Assembly: GCA_001770785.1 (NCBI GenBank) | Contig: MERZ01000355.1 | Location: 1-14,464 of the forward strand | Source: Burkholderiales bacterium RIFCSPHIGHO2_12_FULL_61_11 | GTDB lineage: Bacteria > Pseudomonadota > Gammaproteobacteria > Burkholderiales > Burkholderiaceae_C | Direction of reading: 5' to 3' | DNA: 14,464 nt | Shown here: positions 1-5,920 of the stretch, piece after piece | Layout: every line of letters starts with the position of its first letter | Position numbering within the stretch: the first letter of the stretch is position 1 | The notes under the pieces: generated by a model | Databases searched by the model: none | Seen by the model: only the letters and a program-made list of their open reading frames with translations | What the model was told of the DNA's origin: nothing | Program-made: the position numbers and the translations under genes

Positions 1-75
1 ACGCTGACGAATTAAGGTCGCCTTGTTGCACGTGGCCGGGCTGGGGGTCAGGATCACGCTCGCCCGCAGGTTGGG

Positions 76-378
76 TTCTTTCACGTTAACCAGCAGCAGG
101 CCGAGACGCTGGCCCGGCAGATTGTCGAAGCGCGGCTGGGCGCTTGCGTGCAGGTCCAGTCCGTCAAGAGTTTTTACAGGTGGCAGGGCGCGTTGTGCGC
201 CGAGCCGGAATGCCAGTTGGCCATCAAGACGCGGAGCGACCGGTTTGCGGAACTGGCGCAATTCATCAGCGCGCAGCACCCGTATGACACGCCAGAGATC
301 GTGCAAATTCCCATCACCGCCGGGTCGATCGACTACCTGCGCTGGCTCGACACGGGCACACAGGGCCAGGATCCTTGA
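76..378 (+). CDS. cutA: CutA-like divalent-cation tolerance protein, start unclear or damaged
   Basis: The translation carries CutA landmarks in order: ETLARQIVEARLGACV, FYRWQG, LAIKTRSDRF, HPYDTPEI, then PITAGSIDYLRWL near the C-terminus. CutA proteins are small (about 105-115 residues) trimeric ferredoxin-like proteins linked to copper and divalent-metal tolerance. Their biochemical role is not settled. The homologous part begins around base 76 with FFHVNQQQAE, which sits where the first strand (LVLTN-type) should be. The frame is open from base 16 after a stop at 13-15, but it has no ATG, GTG or TTG until GTG 148, which lies beyond the conserved first helix. A normal start is therefore missing. 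Bases 43-52 (gggggtcagg) resemble the repeat arms found elsewhere in this window, so an insertion or rearrangement may have removed the true start. The gene could be a pseudogene or could use a rare start codon. The family call is firm; intactness is doubtful. Confidence 0.72.
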   Translation, partial: FFHVNQQQAETLARQIVEARLGACVQVQSVKSFYRWQGALCAEPECQLAIKTRSDRFAELAQFISAQHPYDTPEIVQIPITAGSIDYLRWLDTGTQGQDP

Positions 379-435
379 GCCCGGCCATCGTCGATACTCG
401 GGTATTTCCGAACCACTTACGACTTGAACGACACC

Positions 436-777
436 ATGTCCACCATCCCCGCTTGCCCCCAATGCACTTTGGAAAACACTTACCCCGACGCAAGCAACTA
501 TGTGTGCGCCGACTGCGGCCATGAATGGCCGATGGCTGCGGCAGCCGAGGCCGACGACAGCGCGGACGCCGTCATCAAGGATGCCAACGGCAACGTTCTG
601 GCCGACGGCGACGCCGTGGTTCTGATCAAGGACCTGAAAGTCAAGGGCTCGTCCACCACGCTGAAAATGGGAACCAAGGTCAAAAGCATCCGGCTGGTGG
701 GTGGCGACCACGAAGTGGACTGCAAGATGGACGCGGGCAGCTTCATGCTCAAAGCCTGCTTCCTGAAAAAGGTCTGA
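436..777 (+). CDS. PhnA/YjdM-family zinc-ribbon protein
   Basis: A 113-residue protein with an N-terminal zinc ribbon (C7-P-Q-C10 and C24-A-D-C27-GHEW) and a C-terminal PhnA domain (DANGNVLADGDAVVLIKDL, then KMGTKVKSIRLV). This is the full YjdM/PhnA layout and the usual length. The E. coli gene was named for its place next to the phosphonate (phn) genes, but the protein is not a phosphonoacetate hydrolase and its role is uncertain. No phosphonate genes are visible here. I chose ATG 436 because MSTIPACPQC matches the usual N-terminus; an upstream TTG at 424 would only add four residues. The next gene starts 3 bases after this stop, so the two are probably co-transcribed. Confidence 0.9.
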   Translation: MSTIPACPQCTLENTYPDASNYVCADCGHEWPMAAAAEADDSADAVIKDANGNVLADGDAVVLIKDLKVKGSSTTLKMGTKVKSIRLVGGDHEVDCKMDAGSFMLKACFLKKV

Positions 778-780
778 ACG

Positions 781-1437
781 GTGAATTGGCAAGAGTTCAC
801 CGCTTTGCTGGTACTGGCCACGGCGATGAGCTTCACGCCGGGGCCCAACACCACGCTTTCGACTGCGCTGGCGGCCAATCACGGCTTGCGGCACGCGCTG
901 CCTTTCATATGCGCGGTGCCTGTGGGCTGGGCCGGGTTGCTGGGCGTCTGCGCGCTGGGCCTGGGCGCGCTGGTGCTGGCCGTGCCGCTGCTGGGCTGGG
1001 CCGTCAAGATCATCGGCGTGGTTTACCTGCTGTATCTGGCTTTCAAATTAATGGGGGTCAGATTCCAATTTCGTTCCCAGCCGCAGGCTGGTGGGCGCGA
1101 GCGTTTCACGCTCCGACGAAATTGGAATCCGACCCCCATTAATTTGTTCTGGCAAGGTGCCGCGCTGCAGTTTTTGAACATCAAGGCCTGGATGCTGGCG
1201 TTGGCGATTGTGAGCGGCTGGATTGCCGGGCGCGCAGACCCCGGCCTGCGCTTTGCCGTGGTGCTGCCGGTGATGCTGGCCTTTGCCTTCACAAGCAACC
1301 TCGCTTATGCGCTGGCGGGCTCGCTGCTGCGCGACTGGCTGGCCGGGCCAGCAGGCTCGAGCCGTCGGCTGGCAGGGTTTAACTGTGTCATGGCCATGGT
1401 GCTGGCGGTCACGGCGATCTGGATGCTTTTTCTATGA
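781..1437 (+). CDS. LysE/RhtB-family amino-acid exporter with an in-frame repeat insertion
   Basis: A 218-residue, very hydrophobic inner-membrane protein. The N-terminal signature TALLVLATAMSFTPGPNTTL is typical of LysE/RhtB transporters, which export amino acids or related metabolites by proton antiport. Helices are visible at about residues 5-27, 38-62, 64-88, 127-150, 157-180 and 195-217, with the conserved FWQGAALQFLNIKAWMLAL segment at 123-141. Between helix 3 and that segment, residues 90-121 (starting LMGVRFQF, ending RRNWNPTPIN) do not look like family sequence. They are encoded by the palindromic repeat at 1045-1145, which stays in frame and enlarges the loop. The protein may still work, because the insert lies in a variable hydrophilic loop. 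The GTG start at 781 follows AAAAAGG. Substrate cannot be told from sequence; the downstream aminotransferase hints at an amino acid. Confidence 0.9.
   Translation: MNWQEFTALLVLATAMSFTPGPNTTLSTALAANHGLRHALPFICAVPVGWAGLLGVCALGLGALVLAVPLLGWAVKIIGVVYLLYLAFKLMGVRFQFRSQPQAGGRERFTLRRNWNPTPINLFWQGAALQFLNIKAWMLALAIVSGWIAGRADPGLRFAVVLPVMLAFAFTSNLAYALAGSLLRDWLAGPAGSSRRLAGFNCVMAMVLAVTAIWMLFL
1045..1145. repeat. REP-type palindrome inserted in the LysE-family gene
   Basis: Two 29-base arms (1045-1073 and 1117-1145) are reverse complements with one mismatch. Their outer ends read aaattaatgggggtcag and ctgaccccc-like (cgacccccattaattt). The 43-base centre holds two smaller hairpins: ccagcc/ggctgg at 1077-1091 with loop gca, and gagcgt/acgctc at 1099-1113 with loop ttc. 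The same plan, with GGGGTCAG outer arms and two inner hairpins, recurs at 8357-8441. It resembles the REP/BIME elements moved by REP-associated tyrosine transposases (RAYTs, the Y1 transposase group). No such transposase is in the window. Confidence 0.88.
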
Positions 1438-1500
1438 TTCTCGCAGGCCTGAGATATTGCAGTCCGGGCGGTTTTTGCGGCCCACAAGGAAACAATTGAA

Positions 1501-2709
1501 ATGCAATGGACACAAGCGCAACGCGCCAAAAAAATGAACCCCTCGGTGATCCGCGAGATTCTGAAGGTAACCGAAAAGCCCGGCATCATCAGCTTTGCCG
1601 GCGGCCTGCCTTCGCCCAAGACATTTCCGGTGAACGCCTTCAGCGCCGCCTGCGAAAAAGTGCTGCGCGAAGATGGCCATGCCGCGCTGCAATATTCCGC
1701 CAGCGAAGGCTTTGCACCGCTGCGCGAATTGGTGGCCGCAGGCTTGCCCTGGCAGGTCGATCCCGCGCAGGTGCTGATCACCACCGGCTCGCAGCAAGGG
1801 CTCGATCTGGTCGCCAAGGTGCTGATTGACACGGCCAGTCGCGTGCTCGTGGAAACACCGACTTACCTGGGCGCGCTGCAGGCTTTCACCTGCATGGAGC
1901 CTGACATTGTCGGCGTGGCCAGCGATGACGAAGGCGTTGAGCTTGCCGATTTAGGCGCCAAGGCCGCCGGCGCCCGCTTCCTCTATGTGCTGCCCAACTT
2001 CCAGAACCCGACCGGCCGCACCCTGACCGAGGCGCGCCGCGCCGCGCTCAGCGCCGAAGCCGCGCGCCTGGGGTTGCCGCTGGTTGAAGACAACCCCTAC
2101 GGCGACCTGTGGTTTGACGCGCCGCCGCCCTTGCCGCTGACGGCGCGCAACCCGGACGGCTGCCTCTACCTGGGCTCGTTTTCGAAGGTGCTGGCACCCG
2201 GGCTGCGGCTCGGTTTCATGGTCGCGCCTCGGTCGATTTACCCCAAGCTGCTGCAGGCCAAGCAGGCGGCCGACCTGCACAGCCCTGGCTTTAACCAGCG
2301 CATGATTGCCGAGGTGATGAAGGACGGTTTTCTGGACCGCCATGTGCCGACGATACGCGCGCTCTACAAATCGCAGCGGGATGCGATGCTGGCAGCGCTG
2401 CAGCGCGAGATGCCCGAAGACGTGAGCTGGAACACCCCCGACGGCGGCATGTTTTTATGGGCACGCTTGCCCCAGGGCATGAGCGCGGTGGACCTGCTGC
2501 CCAAAGCCGTCGACAAGAACGTCGCCTTTGTGCCCGGTGCCGCGTTTTACGCCGACAACGCCGACGAACGCAGCCTGCGCCTGTCTTTTGTGACGGCGAG
2601 CAGCGAGCAGATCAACACCGGTGTGGCAGCGCTGGCTGCGGCAATTCGGGAAAACAGGCCAACCCGGGCAAGCGCAGCGCGCGCAGCAGAAAGCGTGGGG
2701 GCGAAGTAA
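1501..2709 (+). CDS. PLP-dependent aminotransferase, class I/II (2-aminoadipate aminotransferase-like)
   Basis: A 402-residue fold-type I PLP enzyme. Visible motifs are IISFAGGLPSPKTFP (29-43), LQYSASEGFAPLRELV (63-78), ITTGSQQGLDLVAKVL (93-108), the cofactor-ring segment LPNFQNPTGR (164-173, N169), LVEDNPYGDLWF (194-205, D197 and Y200) and the Schiff-base lysine K229 in SFSKVLAPGLRLG. The C-terminal SLRLSFV holds the usual substrate-carboxylate arginine. The pattern fits the LysN/2-aminoadipate and aromatic aminotransferase group related to MocR C-terminal domains, but there is no DNA-binding domain. The protein is cytoplasmic and transfers amino groups to 2-oxoglutarate or similar; the exact substrate is unknown. 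Start ATG 1501 has AAGGAAA 8 bases upstream. The LysE-type exporter ends 63 bases before and the GST begins 3 bases after the stop, which points to one transcript. Confidence 0.92.
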   Translation: MQWTQAQRAKKMNPSVIREILKVTEKPGIISFAGGLPSPKTFPVNAFSAACEKVLREDGHAALQYSASEGFAPLRELVAAGLPWQVDPAQVLITTGSQQGLDLVAKVLIDTASRVLVETPTYLGALQAFTCMEPDIVGVASDDEGVELADLGAKAAGARFLYVLPNFQNPTGRTLTEARRAALSAEAARLGLPLVEDNPYGDLWFDAPPPLPLTARNPDGCLYLGSFSKVLAPGLRLGFMVAPRSIYPKLLQAKQAADLHSPGFNQRMIAEVMKDGFLDRHVPTIRALYKSQRDAMLAALQREMPEDVSWNTPDGGMFLWARLPQGMSAVDLLPKAVDKNVAFVPGAAFYADNADERSLRLSFVTASSEQINTGVAALAAAIRENRPTRASAARAAESVGAK

Positions 2710-2712
2710 ATC

Positions 2713-3333
2713 ATGCTCAAGATCTGGGGGCGAATGAGCTCCATCAATGTCAAAAAAGTGGTCTGGACGGCGCAGGAGCTCGGGCTGGACTTTCAGCGCA
2801 CCGAAGCAGGCGGCCTGTTTGGCATCGTCAAGACGCCCGAGTATGTGCGGCTGAACCCCAACTCCATGGTGCCTGTGATCGAAGACGAGGACTTCACGCT
2901 GTGGGAGTCCAATGTGATTGTCCGTTACCTGTGCGCCAAACATTCCGCTGGCCAGATGTACCCCACCGAATTGCGTGCGCGTTTTGACGCCGAGCGCTGG
3001 ATGGACTGGCAGCAAACCACGCTGAACCCGGCCAGCCGCGCCGGCTTCTGGCAACTGATACGCACGCCGCCCGAGCAGCGCAATGCCGAGCTGATTGCCG
3101 AGTCCAATGCCGCGGTCGAGTCGCTGATGGCGACGCTCGATGCGCACCTGGCGCAGCACACCTTCATGGTTGGCGAGCGTTTTTCCATGACCGACATTCC
3201 GCTGGCCTGCGAGGTGCAGCGCTGGTTTGGCCTGCCGCAGCCGCGCCAGAGCCGGCCGGCCATCGAGCGCTGGTACGAAGTCATCAGCGCCCGGCAAGCC
3301 AGCAAAGGCGTGCTGGACCAGGCGCTGTCCTGA
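2713..3333 (+). CDS. Glutathione S-transferase family protein
   Basis: A 206-residue cytosolic GST. The N-terminal thioredoxin-like domain (1-80) has the active-site loop GRMSSINVKKV (S9/S10/N12 region), the cis-proline segment NSMVPVIED (P54) and the glutathione gamma-glutamyl-binding pair E65-S66 in LWESNVIVRYL. The all-helical C-terminal domain (about 88-206) has the conserved N-cap FSMTDIPLA (D161). Length and order are standard. GSTs conjugate glutathione to electrophiles or act as thiol transferases or isomerases; this sequence does not tell which. The gene lies 3 bases after the aminotransferase stop and 23 bases before the phzF-like start, so translational coupling in an operon is likely. 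Confidence 0.93.
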   Translation: MLKIWGRMSSINVKKVVWTAQELGLDFQRTEAGGLFGIVKTPEYVRLNPNSMVPVIEDEDFTLWESNVIVRYLCAKHSAGQMYPTELRARFDAERWMDWQQTTLNPASRAGFWQLIRTPPEQRNAELIAESNAAVESLMATLDAHLAQHTFMVGERFSMTDIPLACEVQRWFGLPQPRQSRPAIERWYEVISARQASKGVLDQALS

Positions 3334-3356
3334 AATTTTTGAGTAACCTACCCGCC

Positions 3357-4349
3357 ATGAAAACCAGACTCTTCAAACAAGTCGATGTGTTCACCGACCA
3401 GCCCTACTTCGGCAACCCGCTGGCCGTGGTGCTGGATGGCAGCGGGCTCGATGATGAGGCGATGCAGCGTTTTGCGCGCTGGACCAATTTGTCGGAAACC
3501 ACTTTTGTGTTGCCGCCGGTTGACCCATCGGCCGACTACAGCGTGCGCATCTTCACGCCCGGTGGCGAGCTGCCTTTTGCCGGCCACCCGACGCTGGGCA
3601 CCTGCCACGCCTGGCTGCAGGCTGGCGGCCAGCCGAAAAGTCAGGACTTCATCATTCAGCAGTGCAAGGTCGGCTTGGTGAAAATCCGGCGCGAAGGCGC
3701 GCGGCAGGTCTTTGCCGCCCCACCGCTCAAGCGCTCTGTCCCCAGCCCGGTCGTCCTGTCCCAGGTGGCCGCCGCCCTGGGCTTGAAGGAACACGCCCCC
3801 ACGCTCGGCACTGGCGTGTCCTCCCTGCCCCCCGAGGGGGCTATTTTTCCTAGGGGCGGCCCGTCGGAAAAATATCCGCAAATCCTGGCCGCGCAGACAC
3901 TCGACAACGGGCCGGTGTGGCTGGGCTTGCTGCTGGACAGCGCCGACACCGTGGTGCAACTGGAACCGGATCACCTGGCGCTGAAAGCTATTGGAACAAA
4001 AGTTGGGATTGTCGGCGCCCATCAGGCGCAGGAAGCTCCTGTTTTGATAGCGCGCGCCAACCGCGAAGCCAGGGCTTTTGCCGGTAGCGTGCGCAGCGCC
4101 GCGGCAGACTTTGAAGTGCGTGCCTTCGCCGCACCGGCGGGCATCAACGAAGACCCGGTCACCGGTAGCCTGAACGCCAGCCTGGCCCAATGGCTGATGG
4201 CCGAGGGCCATGCGCCCGAGCGTTATGTAGCATCGCAAGGGATTTGCCTCGGCCGCGCGGGGCGGGTGCACATCGAACGCGATGCATCAGGACAGGTCTG
4301 GGTCGGCGGCGACTCGGTTACCTGCATTGACGGCCAGGTGACGCTCTGA
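3357..4349 (+). CDS. PhzF-family isomerase/epimerase carrying in-frame repeat inserts
   Basis: A 330-residue PhzF-fold protein. Motifs are KQVDVFTDQPYFGNPLAVV (7-25), the catalytic glutamate region NLSETTFVLPP (E47), RIFTPGGELPFAGHPTLGT (64-82), LDNGPVWLGLLLD (182-194) and NEDPVTGSLNASLAQWL (264-280). The family includes PhzF (trans-2,3-dihydro-3-hydroxyanthranilate isomerase) and many proteins of unknown substrate; no phenazine genes are present, so the specific reaction is unknown. ATG 3357 is preferred over TTG 3339 because MKTRLFKQVDVF is the normal N-terminus. The protein is about 30 residues longer than usual. The surplus maps to about residues 145-172 (repeat DNA at 3791-3868) and around 224-247 (partly repeat-like DNA at 3985-4051). 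Last gene before the terminator at 4386. Confidence 0.92.
   Translation: MKTRLFKQVDVFTDQPYFGNPLAVVLDGSGLDDEAMQRFARWTNLSETTFVLPPVDPSADYSVRIFTPGGELPFAGHPTLGTCHAWLQAGGQPKSQDFIIQQCKVGLVKIRREGARQVFAAPPLKRSVPSPVVLSQVAAALGLKEHAPTLGTGVSSLPPEGAIFPRGGPSEKYPQILAAQTLDNGPVWLGLLLDSADTVVQLEPDHLALKAIGTKVGIVGAHQAQEAPVLIARANREARAFAGSVRSAAADFEVRAFAAPAGINEDPVTGSLNASLAQWLMAEGHAPERYVASQGICLGRAGRVHIERDASGQVWVGGDSVTCIDGQVTL
3791..3868. repeat. GC-rich structured repeat in frame inside the phzF-like gene
   Basis: The segment begins with an inverted repeat acacgcc (3791-3797) / ggcgtgt (3813-3819). It is followed by a GC hairpin gccccc (3827-3832), loop cga, gggggc (3836-3841), and then tattttt, a layout like an intrinsic terminator. 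It continues cctaggggcggcccgtcgg. I recognise this type from memory as a common intergenic repeat in Comamonadaceae genomes. Here it is translated as APTLGTGVSSLPPEGAIF and the following residues, which do not resemble PhzF sequence. Confidence 0.7.
3985..4051 (-). repeat. Probable second repeat family within the phzF-like gene
   Basis: On the minus strand this reads gctatcaaaacaggagct, then tcctgcgcctgatgggcgcc, and ends near ccaatagctt. It matches, with gaps, the intergenic repeat at 5832-5886 (shared TCAAA, AGCT, CGCC and ATGGGC in the same order), and shares agcttcctgc with the start of the dsbD gene at 11504-11513. Part of it encodes conserved PhzF residues (KVGIVGAH), so only some of the segment may be inserted DNA. 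Confidence 0.45.
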
Positions 4350-4654
4350 GCCCGGCGACCGTGGCTTCGCCACTGGGCGCTGACGTTGCCAGACGGCTGG
4401 CAATTTTTCCGGCCAGCCTTGACGCGCTGCGCCCCGCAGTCGGCTGCGAATTGCTGCCTGCTTTGACAGATCGCCCGCAAGCTTGTTGACACAATGGAAC
4501 CATGGGAGCACTTTATTGGGTACGCGAGATGCGCCCGAACATGCCAGCTGGATCACCTACGCCTGAAACCCGCGTGAGCCACCTAACTGCGGGACCTACC
4601 CATGGTTTTCCTGTATTGCCCAATCCGCGGCCAGCCAGGATACTCTGCGCAACC
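4350..4654. other. Intergenic region between the phzF-like operon and the transglutaminase-like gene
   Basis: A 305-base gap. It holds a small hairpin gtggc-ttc-gccac just after the phzF-like stop and the terminator at 4386-4408. The stretch 4500-4650 is open in the frame of the next gene but uses codons unlike the neighbours (gga, gca, ctt, gta, cct, cta), so I read it as untranslated leader. A loose promoter match (ttgccc at 4615-4620, 18-base spacer, gatact at 4639-4644) lies just before the next start, and another possible -10 (cacaat) is at 4490-4495. None is strong. Confidence 0.5.
4386..4408 (+). terminator. Rho-independent terminator of the phzF-like operon
   Basis: A 7-bp perfect stem ttgccag (4386-4392) and ctggcaa (4397-4403) with loop acgg, followed directly by ttttt (4404-4408). 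It starts 37 bases after the phzF-like stop codon and marks the end of the plus-strand run. Confidence 0.8.
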
Positions 4655-5806
4655 ATGATCACCGACCCCAAATCAAGCCTGCGCGCTGGCGGCATTCGCC
4701 TGCGCACCCACAGCGCCGAGACGCTGGCGGCGGCCAGCCAGAGTTTCCTCGCGCAACTGGCGCAGCTTGGCCTGCAGCACGACATTGAAACCACGGACGA
4801 GATCCCTTCACCGGGAGGCGGCGTCGAAAAAAGCTTTTACCTGCGTGCCGAGCTGGCGCAAAAATGGGCCCCCGGTCTGGATACGACAAATTTGGCAGCG
4901 CTGCTGCAGCTCGACACTGAGCACCGCGCAGATGATATGAAACGGGAAATTTTGCTGGCCCTGCTGCTCAGCCCGGTGGCATTTGAATTTCCCAGCCATG
5001 CCGAGCTGGCCGCAGCCGTGCGGATACGCTGCAACCTGGTGGTGGCCGGGCGCAAGGCGGCGCTGGCTTTTCACACCACCGAAGTCGATCGGCCTGAAGA
5101 CTGCTGGACTTACACCAGCGAGCGGGGCTTTACCGTGCGGCCCGGCCACGCGCTGATCGCCGCGTTGCAAAAAGCCACGCAACCCGAAGCCTCGGGCAAG
5201 CTGTATTCGTTTTCCTGCTACCGCGCCACCGAATACGTGATTTTGCTGGCGATTGCCCAGGAACTGGCGCAGTGCAACCCGGCCCTGCTGGAGCGCCTGC
5301 AGCAGCAGTGGGAGCGCCGCGCCATCACGTCGGGCCAGTTCCATGAGGTTTTCCTGCGCGAATACGGCTCAATGGAGTTGCCGCTGCCACCGAAATATTA
5401 CGTGCCGGGCGACCGTCTGTGGTTTCGCAATCCCGACGCGCATTCGTCCGATGTTTCCGGCTACGAAGGCTCCTGGGTTTTTTATCTGGGAGGCGGGCTG
5501 TTCACCAATCTCTGGAAGCGCGATCAGCCTTACACCCTGACTGCCAAGTGCCTGGAGCTGTTTCACTGGCGCCACGCCACCTACCTGGATGAGGAAGGTG
5601 AACTGCGGATCGACGAAAGCATCGTGGAAGCACGCGTCAAGGCCTCGATGGCCGATCCGACCCAGACGACGCAGATTCTGGAATTGATGCTGCGTTTGCG
5701 AGAGCCCCAAGGGGTGTACCAGTCGGGCGGCTGCATCGACACCTCGCGTGAATATCCCCGCTGGGTCTGTCCCGGCACCAGTGAGCTGGTGCTGCCGCCC
5801 GCCTGA
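4655..5806 (+). CDS. Transglutaminase (Bacillus Tgl)-like protein with altered catalytic residues
   Basis: A 383-residue protein. Its middle (about 108-310) resembles the B. subtilis spore-coat protein-glutamine gamma-glutamyltransferase Tgl, as I recall that sequence. Corresponding stretches are RIRCNLVVAGRKA to the Tgl helix RMNIVAAAKTL, CWTYTSERGFTVRPG to YWRVSPEGALELKYR, KLYSFSCYRATEYVILLAI to FYAFECATAIVII, and PGDRLWFRNPDAH to LGDCLYFKNPEF. C188 aligns with catalytic Cys116. The Tgl glutamates 115 and 187 align with S187 and S273 (EGSW in place of RGEN), and the Tgl histidine also appears lost. The protein has about 100 extra N-terminal and 70 extra C-terminal residues. No signal peptide is seen. 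Start ATG 4655 is chosen over the in-frame ATG 4502 because the extra codons are atypical. The function may be a different acyl transfer, or none. Spacing from both neighbours suggests a lone transcript. Confidence 0.7.
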   Translation: MITDPKSSLRAGGIRLRTHSAETLAAASQSFLAQLAQLGLQHDIETTDEIPSPGGGVEKSFYLRAELAQKWAPGLDTTNLAALLQLDTEHRADDMKREILLALLLSPVAFEFPSHAELAAAVRIRCNLVVAGRKAALAFHTTEVDRPEDCWTYTSERGFTVRPGHALIAALQKATQPEASGKLYSFSCYRATEYVILLAIAQELAQCNPALLERLQQQWERRAITSGQFHEVFLREYGSMELPLPPKYYVPGDRLWFRNPDAHSSDVSGYEGSWVFYLGGGLFTNLWKRDQPYTLTAKCLELFHWRHATYLDEEGELRIDESIVEARVKASMADPTQTTQILELMLRLREPQGVYQSGGCIDTSREYPRWVCPGTSELVLPPA

Positions 5807-5831
5807 GGCTGACCGGCAAGGCCAATTGTTG

Positions 5832-5886
5832 TCAAATTAATAGCTAATAACGCCCTTGGCATATGGGCTGGAGGCCTTTTTCTATT
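5832..5886. repeat. Short intergenic repeat between convergent genes
   Basis: The segment contains tcaaattaatagctaataa, then cgcccttggcatatgggctg, then gaggcctttttctatt. The inner gccc/gggc pairs around ttggcatat and is followed by a T-rich stretch. The arrangement (tcaaa, tagct, cgcc, gggc, gaggcc, then T-rich) is a repeat type I recognise from Polaromonas/Rhodoferax-like genomes. A related copy seems to lie inside the phzF-like gene. It sits between two convergent genes and might serve as a weak terminator for either strand. Confidence 0.5.
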
Positions 5887-5920
5887 TTGTATATCAGGCC
5901 GCTGACCCGCGCCAGCCCGC

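Noticed and set aside
3348..4271. Long minus-strand ORF opposite the phzF-like gene
   Set aside because: No recognisable family and shadow composition. The plus strand carries the PhzF motifs.
4502..4654. Upstream in-frame ATG 4502 as the start of the transglutaminase-like gene, with ttgaca at 4463 or 4486 as its promoter
   Set aside because: Codons in 4502-4654 are unlike the rest of the gene, and no -10 box sits at proper spacing from either ttgaca.
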